Source: Mactromeris polynyma (taxonomy: Eukaryota > Mollusca > Bivalvia > Venerida > Mactridae). Taken from it: a stretch of DNA of 64,000 bases. A program made the position numbers and the translations under genes. Shown one piece after another: positions 56,261-64,000 of this stretch. The DNA lies in NCBI GenBank assembly GCA_032209605.1, contig JASFXZ010000043.1:1846819-1910818 (forward strand). The letters run 5' to 3'. A model generated the notes under the pieces. The model saw nothing but the letters and a program-made list of their open reading frames with translations, did not search any database and was not told where the DNA came from. The first letter of the stretch is position 1. Every line of letters starts with the position of its first letter.

Positions 56261-56715
56261 ACATGTATATACCCTTTTTGATGCAGTTCTCAGCGCCTGC
56301 TATAAAATAAGCATTCTCTTCATGCCAGCAAATTTTAAATTAAAAGCCTTGATTTGAAGATGAGTGTTTTGGGGCCACCACCATCCTACTGATATGATCA
56401 TTGATTTGCATTGGAAATTTACATTACCAGTCTGATAGGTTGTAGTATTTTGCTTCTTTTACATGCCTAAATTTTAAATATTAAGAATTAAATAATAAGT
56501 TTTAAATTTTAAATATTAATTTTAAATGTCCCACCAGGGCTTCCATAGGAAGCAGTCATCCACATGGTGAGTATTTGATACAGCAAATAAAATTATATTA
56601 CAGCAAGAAACTTGTCAACAAATGCCTTCCTGACTCGGCGAACAACTCCGTGCACTGTCGATTTCCCAACGCCGAAATAATGCCCAACTTCTCGCATGGA
56701 CTCCTGATTACACAT

Positions 56716-58096
56716 ATAGCATATATACACTTAACCAAATTGCCAACTTTACACCTACGTAAATGTGCATATCTTTAAAACTAATAAATCGATATCAATA
56801 GCCTAATAATTTTGCAATAAACTGATAACTTTTTATCGCATTTTGATCAATCATAATGGAATTATCAACAATTAAAAACGAAAGTTGAATTTTCCGAATT
56901 CACAAAATGCTCGATATCTAACATATGTAAAGAATTATTGTTATTACGGTCCAAAAAGATACCTTATTTAATACAATGAATTTTTTAACTGTCAGCATGC
57001 ATAGAAATAATTATTGTTATTCCATATATCTTTTTTTTTCGAAAAAAATGTATTACGTGAATTAAGTTGCTATTCATTCAACAAGAAATATCTTTAAAAA
57101 AGATGGTCGGCGCAAGTTTGCACATTTGTTGCAATCTGGGATTAAAATTTGTGGTTCAACAAAAAGAATGCTTAATGTTACTACTGTCGGTCATTCAATT
57201 ACGCTATACTACAGAAACCCCGAGATCACTGCATAGTACGCTCCCACACAGCGCTTTGATTCCACTATCGTTACATTCACACGCTGCTGCATTACCCAGT
57301 ATATTTTTATATTTGACCTTTTTAACCTTACTGCTATAACCAATGATTTAGTCGCAGTGAACGAAATCACCGTTCGTTCCTTATACTAAATTCATTGGTC
57401 GGCACGATCACGTAACAACTGTGTTTATTACTAAAATGTAAAAGGGTATTTTCATTTTCTATGAACACCAAAACCAACAGTGTAGTCGTCAATGGCAATC
57501 TTAACGCGATTCGCTACCAGAACGAAATACTTCTTCCGGAATGCATCCCACACATTCGAGCAATGCGTGGTATGCAACTGATGCAGGACTGAGCGCCTTG
57601 TCAGGAACTGTAGGAATGTACGACAGTTGGAAAGGGCAGTCGTACCAGAGTGGAATAATGTGGGACAGCGTGTTTGTCGAATGTATGTAGCGTCGATGCG
57701 ACAGAGGTGCCTTGCCGTGATAAATGCTGCAGGGGGGCATACACGTTATTAGAATATGAACTGAAATTGTGATATAATGTTTTTATTTACCAGTGTTTAA
57801 GTTTTGAAATAAACTATGTGACATGAACTGTATTATCAAGTTTAATAAAATCGATAATTTCTTACAAACCGTTTATGTTGTTTTCTTTTGAAATTTTGTG
57901 AATTCGCAAAATTAGAATTTCAAGTTTAGATGTCTACCATTCATTTACTTTCCATTAAAATGTATCCAAATTTTGACATTTTCTTAGAATATTATTCAGC
58001 AATAAGCATGTAAAATTTTATTGATATTGATTAATAAACTTTTGAGATATATGCATTACCGTACGTGTAAAGTTGGCAATTTGGTTAAGTGTATAT
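56716..58096. mobile_element. Tc1-type element nested in the Harbinger transposase
   Basis: TIRs of about 30 bp at high identity (TACACTTAACCAAATTGCCA + ACTTTACAC) extend with lower similarity to about 80 bp. TA/TATA flanks both sides. Remnants of a Tc1 transposase lie inside on the plus strand. It sits between KAGP and NQESMREV of the host transposase; about a dozen host codons were lost. Confidence 0.88.
57476..57752 (+). pseudogene. Tc1 transposase remnant
   Basis: NSVVVNGNLNAIRYQNEILL and PHIRAMRGMQLMQD are the stretch up to the second catalytic Asp. The central DDE part is then missing. In another frame come VPEWNNVGQRVCRMYVASMR and QRCLAVINAAGGHTRY, the typical C-terminus, stopping at TAG 57750-57752. 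Confidence 0.88.
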
Positions 58097-58352
58097 CAGG
58101 ACCTGCTTTTCGAGTCCCAGTTGTTCTGTCCCTCAAGTCTGGTTCTAAGGACCGTGTAATCATTTGAAAAACAGCTTTAGTTACTCGATAATGTGTCCTG
58201 AAATCCTCTCCTATGAAATTTGGAAAAACATTTTCACCATATCCAGTTATTTTGGGAATGTCAACTCGTTTGCAGTCTTTTATCGCTTTCAATACCGTAA
58301 AACGATTATTAGTTGCGCACATTATAACTAATTCTTCCTCCGAATCGTCCAT

Positions 58353-58801
58353 AAAAAACAAGCGGGTAGAACACGGTGGCTTCCATTTTGAATTTTTACT
58401 CCAGAGTGAGTAGAGATGTGCGTTCACGAGAACCAAGTGTATGCGCATGCGCAATTGATTTACGAGCCCCCTGACCCTACCCTCCTCGAGTTCGTCATGA
58501 ACTCAGCCTTGGTAAACATTTTAGAGGTGATCCGATTGTTAAATCTCGGCTGAAAAATCTCGCCGTTGCCGATACTTCAAGCAAGTTTAAGCACAAATAT
58601 CAGCCTGTCACGAATCAGTGGTTTTACTAACATTATTACTTTTTGCGTATTTTTTTGCGTAACTTATCAACTTACGCAAAACTTAAGTCCGTTTTGTTTT
58701 ACTTACATTGCGTAAGTTTTTTTCACTTGCGTGAAATTTGTTCGTAACTCTTCAACCGGAGGTAATAACGTCAAAATTGTAAACAACGATCGTCTGCAAG
58801 T
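58353..58801. promoter_or_regulatory. Divergent intergenic region of the second Harbinger
   Basis: It lies between the leftward transposase start and a rightward Myb-like start. It contains several TTGCGTAA/TTACGCAA motifs between 58640 and 58735, including TTGCGTAACTTATCAACTTA + CGCAA as an inverted pair. Such arrays may bind element proteins, by analogy with the TCGTAA arrays at 31 and 33.6 kb. Confidence 0.45.
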
Positions 58802-59195
58802 ATGCCAGAGTCACCACAAAAGAAGCGCAAAGAAAACTGGTCCAAGGATAAGGTGATGGCTCTGAGAAGAGCGTACATAGATAGACATGATGTGATAGAC
58901 GGAAGATTATGCCCGTCGCTTTTATATTCGGATAAAGAAAAGGCGTTCATTTTATCCAGTTAAGGCAGTTTCTATCCGAATGTGTTTACATTATCGAGCT
59001 GTCATCTGTTAAAATAGTCAAGTATTATCACTAATTCCAAGCTTGCCCAGATTACAGGCGCGTCGCGCGGTCCTGAACATTGGGGCGGCGATGGCGAAAA
59101 TGGAAAATGGAGCTGTTTCTAGGCCTAAGCTTATTCTGTTGGATGAAATTCTTGAATTAAGACATCGTGAGTTTTGTAAAATTAGGGGGAAATAA
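58802..59195 (+). pseudogene. Myb/SANT-like protein gene start and possible C-terminus
   Basis: MPESPQKKRKENWSKDKVMA + LRRAYIDRHDVIDGRL is a basic N-terminus and first Myb/SANT helix, as in Harbinger partner proteins; a stop follows at 58961-58963. After a gap, IGAAMAKMENGAVSRPKLIL + LDEILELRHREFCKIRGK to TAA 59193-59195 could be its C-terminal exon. Joining the two is inference. Confidence 0.45.
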
Positions 59196-59679
59196 TGTAA
59201 AGAAATTACAGGTAAAAACAACTACATTTATCATGAATACCTCATCATATACCAGAAATTCTGAAGCCATACTGCCTTAAATGAACGCTGTTCTGGTGCC
59301 TTTTTATCAAACAAACGTTTATGAAATTTAAATTCGTGAGGTTGATTTGGTGTATCCGTGTTAGCATTTGTAAGACATTCCATAGTATTTATTTTCTAGA
59401 GTAAAGGCAATTAACATTTTATACCTTTTCAGGGCGATGCTTTAAAAAAGCCTTTACTATAATTATTTCAGACCATCCACTTAAATTAGTTAATCACGTG
59501 ATATAAACTTCTTGGTCGTACCATGGACGTGCCACGAACGTATAGTGTAATACATGTATACAACTGAGACCCTTTTCAATACTGACAACAATTGAAGTGT
59601 GCACATACGTTTTTGTTTAATTTGAAAACACTTGAAGCCGTGTTTTTATACCATAATAAATAATGAATAATATTACAGT
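59196..59679. other. Noncoding stretch
   Basis: Nothing recognised. Confidence 0.4.
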
Positions 59680-60715
59680 GTCCAATATACTCAGATACAA
59701 TGTATAAAGTCAGATATAAGCTTCGATATATATCCCAACGGGTGAGGCCTATTTCAATATTGCTCACCAATAACGTAACTAAGATACAACTTTTCATGTA
59801 TTTCCCAACGGGTGAGGCCGATTTCAATATTACAAACAACAAATAAAGTCAGATATAAGCTTCGATATATATCCCAACGGGTGAGGCCGATTTCAATACT
59901 GCTCACCAATAACGTAACTAAGGTACAACTTTTCATGTATTTCCCAACGGGTGAGGCCGATTTCAGTATTACCGACTCTTATAGGAATATACAAGCTGTT
60001 ATATATTGCCTATAATGGCCGAGGCCGATTTCCATACAACTTCCAAATAAAGCGCCTATCAATCACTGTCCAATTACCCAACTGGTGAGGCCGAATGAAA
60101 TACTACTTCCAAATGAAGTGAGCATCGATCAGTATTTATTGTCTTAGTTTTTGTAAAAAGATAGTGACACATGTTGAGTTTGTTTAAATTTCCTAACGGC
60201 CGATTTCAATATTACAAACAACAAATAAAGTCAGATAAAAGCTTCGACATATATCCCAACTGGTGAGGACGATTTCAATACTGCTCACCAATAACGTAAC
60301 TAAGGTACAACTTTTCATGTATTTCCAAACGGGTGAGGCCGATTTCAGTATTACCGACTCTTATAGGAATATACAAGCTGTTATATATTGTCCATTGGGT
60401 GAGGCCGATTTCAGTACAACTTCCAAATAAAGCGCCTATCAATCACTGTCCACTATCCCAACTGGTGAGGCCGAATGAAATACTACTTCCAAATGAAGTG
60501 AGCATCGATCAGTAGTTTTTGTCTTATTGTGAACAGATAGTGACACATGTTGAGTTTGTTTAAATTTCCTAACGGGTGAGGCCGATTTCAATATTACAAA
60601 CAACAAATAAAGTCAGATAAAAGCTTCGATATATATCCCAACTGGTGAGGCCGATTTCAATACTGATTTCAGTATTACCGACTCTTATAGGAATATACAA
60701 GCTTATGAAGCTGCC
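59680..60715. repeat. 382-bp higher-order tandem repeat with GGGTGAGGCCGATTTCA sub-motif
   Basis: GATTTCAATATTACAAACAA recurs at 59819, 60201 and 60583, exactly 382 bp apart. Within each unit the 17-mer GGGTGAGGCCGATTTCA (or a close variant) recurs about every 50-80 bp, separated by different linkers (CTGCTCACCAATAACGTAAC, ATTACCGACTCTTATAGGAA, CTTCCAAATAAAGCGCC). The third unit is internally deleted. Short frames here are repeat by-products. Confidence 0.9.
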
Positions 60716-60975
60716 ATGAACGTTGACGTCTTTTTTCAATTTGAGATGCACTGAGCTTGTGAACATTACACTTTTTCCGCAGTTTTGTTTGCAGAAAAGT
60801 TTTGAAGATCCTATGTACGGTTAACTGAGACACCCCTTGTTAGTTTAAAATTTCACGCTGCGTCGTTGGATTCACCCTTTTGATCATCATGGCAAATTTA
60901 CGAATAACGTCAGATGTTGACGTTTTCGGTGTTATCCGATATGGCACTGTCTTGGGCTTGTCACTACCAACAATG
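60690..60975 (-). pseudogene. Mariner/Tc1-type transposase N-terminal fragment
   Basis: The minus strand encodes ITPKTSTSDVIRKFAMMIKR + VNPTTQREIL, one stop, then QGVSVNRT-RIFKTFLQTKL and HKLSASQIEKRRQRSW. This is the helix-turn-helix region of mariner-like transposases. It faces the C-terminal part at 61110 in the opposite orientation. Confidence 0.6.
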
Positions 60976-61109
60976 CATCATCCTTTGCAATGCTTTACTT
61001 GGGTGTAGTCTATGATCGTAGACAAGTTTGCTATATCCGTAAAGGGCACGACGATCATTCAAAACTGAAATGTTGTAAACGCAATGCGTTTGCACCAGGC
61101 TTCATGATC

Positions 61110-61487
61110 GGCCGGAGTTAGGTTCAACGGCAAAACCGAGATTACGGTTACCCCTAAATGATCGAAAAGGTTAATTCTCTGTTATATGTAGACAAATTTC
61201 TAAAGCCATTAATTACAAAGAATGTTAAGGGCATGTTATATCACCAGTGGATGCCTAAATGTTCGGATGCCGCCCCATTAGATATTGTTATTTGGAGGAT
61301 CCTTAAACGAGCGTTGTGGAACGAATGGCAGAATCTGGAGCAATCTGTAATCAACAAGACCCTGGAGTCGTGGCCCTGGATCCCAAATAGAACATTTGTT
61401 GCAATGAATTTTTTTTTATGTGCCATTTATAGATCGAATAAAAGTGTTTCAAAACTTGTGAATCACCTCTCGTTTATTTCAAATGAA
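61110..61487 (+). pseudogene. Mariner-like transposase C-terminal fragment
   Basis: GVRFNGKTEITVTPK, then after a frameshift EKVNSLLYVDKFLKPLI and SDAAPLDIVIWRILKRALWN + EWQNLEQSV. The PLD-IW-ILKR block around the last catalytic acidic residue is diagnostic. The central Asp box is missing. Confidence 0.75.
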
Positions 61488-61497
61488 TAATCAATAG

Positions 61498-61668
61498 CGT
61501 GATTATGTATGTAACCTAAATAATATTCTTGTTGTCGTTCGTCACTTGATCAATTGATTTCATGCGATGTACCATCAATAGCACCGACTGCCCATGTCGC
61601 ATGAAATCAATTGATCAAGTGACGAACGACAACAAGAATATTATTTAGGTTACATACATAATCACGCT
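61498..61668. repeat. Perfect 71-bp inverted repeat
   Basis: Arms 61498-61568 and 61598-61668 are exact reverse complements, spacer 29 bp. The arm contains CTTGATCAATTGATTTCATG. The arm and spacer derive from a DDE transposase gene. Confidence 0.97.
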
Positions 61669-61730
61669 CTACATTCACAGATTGTAACACATAACAGCGG
61701 AGTGATTGATTACATAGTGTCCAACCTCAA
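61598..61730 (+). pseudogene. DDE transposase fragment
   Basis: The plus strand reads SHEIN, stop, SSDERQQEYYLGYIHNHALH + SQIVTHNSGVIDY. On the opposite strand the palindrome spacer continues the same gene upstream as WAVGAIDGTSHEI, with a catalytic-type GAIDGT. These match the block around the first Asp of PIF/Harbinger-like nucleases (GAIDGT--EI, YY-GY---H). The segment 61650-61705 is repeated at 62222-62303. Confidence 0.65.
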
Positions 61731-62170
61731 GAGGTCTTTACAACCAGTTACAGGCATATGCATGATGATTTGACCATTATATATACTGAGTCCTACCTCA
61801 AGGGATCGGTGCGACCAGATACAGACATATAGACTGTGGTTTGAGTATTATTTACTGTGTCCAACCTCAAAAGGGTCTGTACGACCAGTTACATGCATAT
61901 ACATAGTGATTTGACAATTGTTCGCTGTGTCCAACCCCAAAGGGTCTGTATGACCATTTACGTGCAGATACATGGTGGTTTTAACATTATTCGCTGTGTC
62001 CAACCCCAAGGGGTCTGTATGACCAATTACATGCATATACATGGTGGTTTTAACATTATTCATTGTGTCCAACCCCAAGAGGTCTGTGCGACCAGTTATA
62101 GGCATATACATGGCTGTTTGACCATTATTCACTGTGTCCAACCCCAAGGGCTCTGTGCAACCAATCTTTA
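61700..62170. repeat. 69-bp minisatellite (GTGTCCAACCCCAAGGGGTC)
   Basis: Units start CCAACC at 61861, 61931, 62000, 62069 and 62138 (period 69-70), with two more diverged units to the left. Each has GTGTCCAACC-CAAGGGGTCT + GTATGACCAGTTACATGCAT + ATACATGGTGGTTTTAACAT. The same family occurs at 63356-63570. Confidence 0.92.
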
Positions 62171-62215
62171 TTGACTTAATACCCATAAATTGGCACAATT
62201 TAATAAAAAAAAGAA

Positions 62216-62303
62216 AGAATATTATTTAGGTTACAGACAGAATCACGCTCTACATTCAAAGATTGTAACACATAACAGCGGAGTGATTGATTACATAGTA
62301 CAT
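62216..62303 (+). repeat. Second copy of the DDE-transposase fragment
   Basis: GAATATTATTTAGGTTACAG + ACAGAATCACGCTCTACATT through AGCGGAGTGATTGATTACAT matches 61638-61713. The 69-bp minisatellite lies between the two copies, so they form its flanking direct repeats. Confidence 0.85.
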
Positions 62304-62739
62304 GTAGTTGGGAGCATTATGAATTGGCACAATTTAATAAAAAAACATTATGAAATAAACTAAATACATGTATACACATTTTCATACCTATATGTATGAC
62401 CGACCGGTGTAGTCCAGATATTTAAATAAGTGCTGTTTTCTGAACAGCTAGAGTAACACGATTTTTATGGCGCGAAAAGGAGCACCGAAGTTATGATTTT
62501 AAAATATAAGTCATTAATGTACAGACGTCATTTCCTGCAATTTTAACTGCATCAGTTGCAAAATGTGCTGTAGTCGCACACATTTTACACTTCACCTGTT
62601 TTTGATTTTGACTTAAAAACGGCGTTGAAGGATGGGATAGGGAACTATCATTAAAGTGTACGTTTCATTGAATAAAACACCGACAGACACGATGAAAACA
62701 TTACAGAGTGGCACATTATATTCGTCAGTTTCCTGATCG
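62304..62739. other. Noncoding stretch
   Basis: AATTGGCACAATTTAATAAAAAA occurs here (62331) and at 62189, a short direct repeat. The expected left TIR of the following mariner was not identified. Confidence 0.4.
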
Positions 62740-63226
62740 CTTGTATATAAGTGGCAAAACATTTTTCAATCGGGCGTTTATCAAAGAAAGATGATAAGGG
62801 TAGGCCGAAGAAAATTAACGTCAAAGTCATTGCGTTGGTTGAGAAAATCGTTATGGAAGACTATCGGGTGTGTGTCCGCAATATTAGTGAACGCCTTGGA
62901 CTTAGTCACGGGACAGTGCTTAACATACTAAAATCCGTGTGCTCTCTGGGTCCCTAAATTTCTCTTAACACTTAACACGGAGGCATCTATTATGAAAAGT
63001 TATAAATTGTTAACGTCAATGTGACGTTGCGACGTGCGCCGCATATCCTACAGTGGCCATTGTGAATCTTGCATTATTTTGTTACTGTTTCATGTAACTG
63101 CCCAGTTTTTTGAATAACGTATCATAAATGGCTTGTGGTTAAAGAGATATACATGTATTTATATTTTTGTTATCCGCGTTATTTTTCTTAAAATCAATGT
63201 TGTCCACGAACTTTTTGGACACACCT
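62740..63226 (+). pseudogene. Mariner transposon remnant, N-terminal transposase and right TIR
   Basis: KHFSIGRLSKKDDKGRPKKI, then VMEDYRVCVRNISERLGLSH + GTVLNILKS, is the mariner N-terminal helix-turn-helix region. After a frameshift CALWVPKFLLT follows (mariner: ARWVP-LLT). The catalytic domain is missing. CCACGAACTTTTTGGACACA + CCTCGTA at 63200-63226 is a typical mariner right terminal repeat. Confidence 0.8.
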
Positions 63227-63355
63227 CGTATGTACCCTTTAACCTGCTTAAGTGCCTTGTGTTTTGTGGATTGTTGTTTTCATGGAGGTCTGCATGGGGA
63301 GGCATTGTCTTATGTATGTGGCTTTTCCTGTAGCTACGTATTCTCTCTCTTTAAT
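63226..63355 (+). repeat. Third copy of the LINE family A 5' region (inverted)
   Basis: GTGTTTTGTGGATTGTTGTT, GGTCTGCATGGGGAGGCATT + GTCTTATGTATGTGGC and TGTAGCTACGTATTCTCTCT correspond to the reverse complement of 24680-24800. It abuts the mariner end. Confidence 0.8.
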
Positions 63356-63570
63356 ACATGGTAGTTTTAACAGTATTTACTGTGTCTAACCTCAAGGGGT
63401 CTATACAACCAGTAAAAGGTTTAATCATGGTTGTTTTATCATTAATTACTGTTTCCAACCTAAAGGGGTTTATACAACCAGTCAAAGGTCTAATCATGGT
63501 AGTGCTAACATTATTTACTGTGTCCAACCTCGAAGGGTCTATATGACCAGTTAAGGGTTTATACATGGTA
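63356..63570. repeat. 69-bp minisatellite, second locus
   Basis: Three units of TACTGTGTCCAACCTCAAGG + GGTCTATACAACCAGT-AAAG + GTTTAATCATGGTAGTTTTA, same family as 61700-62170. Confidence 0.9.
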
Positions 63571-63576
63571 GTTTTG

Positions 63577-64000
63577 GTTCGACTATTTTTCACGGAGTTA
63601 TGGCCCTTTGATTATGCCACATATAGTATATATGGTACCATTCTTGTCCGGACTACTTCTCAGAAACTACTTGCTGGAATTCAACAAAATTTCATGGGAT
63701 GCTTCACTACCAAGAAAAGATGCACATATTATCACACGGTTTTGGTTGGACTATTTTTCCACGGAGTTATGGCCCTTTGATTATGCCACATATAGTATAT
63801 ATGGTATCATTCTTGTCTGGACTTATCCTTAGAAACCACTGACTGGAATTCAACAAAACTTCATTGGAAGCTTCATTACCAAGAGAAGATGCGCATTTAA
63901 TCACACCGTTTTGGTTGGACTATTTTTCACAGAGTTATGGCCCTTCGATTATGCCACATATAGTATATATGGTATCATTCTTGTCCAGACTACTTCTCAG
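63577..64000. repeat. Tandem array of a bivalve repeat, about 169-bp period, running off the window
   Basis: GCCACATATAGTATATATGG recurs at 63616, 63784 and 63953. Each unit has CACGGAGTTATGGCCCTTTG, ACTTCTCAGAAAC and TGGAATTCAACAAAACTTCA. These landmarks belong to a common bivalve interspersed repeat, here tandemly multiplied. Open frames are by-products. Confidence 0.85.

Larger units (their letters stand above)
54911..56548. mobile_element. Long-TIR element of 1638 bp
   Basis: The left end CTATGGAAGTCCTGGAGGGA + CATTTAAAATTAATATTT and the inverted right end (CTATGGAAGCCCTGGTGGGA...) match for about 85 bp, including a long AAATTTAAAAC...TTAATATTT block. GAAG flanks both ends, a possible 4-bp target duplication. 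It lies in the intron of the Harbinger transposase. A 71-codon frame at 55303 is unassigned; no transposase was seen. Confidence 0.7.
53205..58352 (-). pseudogene. Harbinger-type transposase gene, split by insertions
   Basis: Exon 1 starts at 58352 (MDDSEEELVIMCATNNRF; NVFPNFIGEDFRTHYRVTKA) and is broken at 58096 by a Tc1 element. It resumes at 56715 with the helix-turn-helix-like NQESMREVGHYFGVGKSTVH. Exon 2 is 54401-54225, exactly 59 codons between AG and GT, with first catalytic Asp in GLLDGTHIRL. Exon 3 is 53717-53205, 171 codons in phase: CDDQLLIRHAYVGWPG, second Asp in VVADSAYPLTERL, and Glu in QTIERCIGHLKGRF. Two in-frame stops, at 53499-53501 and 53409-53411, plus the insertion inactivate it. 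It would have cut and pasted its element using the DDE triad. Confidence 0.88.

Noticed and set aside
57501..57740. 79-codon minus-strand frame inside the nested Tc1
   Set aside because: It is the antisense shadow of the Tc1 transposase, which reads convincingly on the plus strand.
59812..60766. Short frames with MRPISIL repeats as a peptide family
   Set aside because: They read through the GGGTGAGGCCGATTTCA tandem motif in antisense or sense by chance.

Overview
This window looks like AT-rich eukaryotic DNA, most likely from a bivalve mollusc. The reasons are spliceosomal introns, several families of animal transposable elements, and repeated copies of interspersed sequences I associate with bivalve genomes (the AGCTCACCTG-type repeat and its companion segments near 0.44, 26.6, 49.4, 51.7, 56.2 and 63.6 kb). 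The species assignment is inference. No prokaryotic or organellar features were seen.

One convincing host-type gene is present. It lies on the minus strand, with three phase-0 coding exons (15866-15426, 12821-12606, 12016-11777) and a 5'UTR exon near 17.0 kb. It encodes a 298-residue protein with two OB-fold-like domains, resembling single-strand nucleic-acid-binding RPA-type proteins. Its second coding-region intron carries a complete hAT-type insertion (13143-14908, exact 8-bp target duplication), which itself holds another inverted-repeat element and a 70-bp palindrome.

Almost everything else is mobile-element debris. 0-5.4 kb: minisatellite, inverted-repeat elements, tRNA- and 5S-like pieces. 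5.4-8.6 kb: two pieces of one non-LTR retrotransposon (LINE) family in permuted order. 17.5-19.9 kb: a nearly intact 5'-truncated copy. 20.8-25.2 kb: an almost full-length minus-strand copy of the same family with its 5'UTR; solo pieces of that 5'UTR recur at 37.6 and 63.2 kb. 25.2-30.9 kb: minisatellites, a hairpin-like MITE built on GTGGCCAC, and an L1/Tx1-type LINE with a 5' inversion. 30.97-33.80 kb: a PIF/Harbinger element with TTA duplications, convergent DNA-binding and transposase genes, and dense TCGTAA/TTACGA arrays. 37-40.3 kb: minisatellites and a deleted Tc1 element. 40.3-49.4 kb: a gag fragment, a minus-strand LINE fragment, and a plus-strand LINE split by a 4.4-kb tyrosine-recombinase (DIRS/Ngaro-type) retrotransposon that appears to contain an intron. 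50-53 kb: a 42-bp minisatellite with an open frame and a Myb/SANT fragment. 53.2-59.2 kb: a second Harbinger transposase gene, invaded by a Tc1 element, a long-TIR element and tRNA-Lys-type SINEs. 59.7-64 kb: higher-order tandem repeats, mariner fragments and a perfect 71-bp inverted repeat carrying a DDE-transposase fragment.

The unit of organisation is therefore layered transposition rather than a pathway. The most informative material is element biology: the 3' stem-loop conserved with compensating changes among LINE copies, the putative intron in the DIRS-type element, and the perfect palindrome. The OB-fold gene is the best candidate for functional follow-up.
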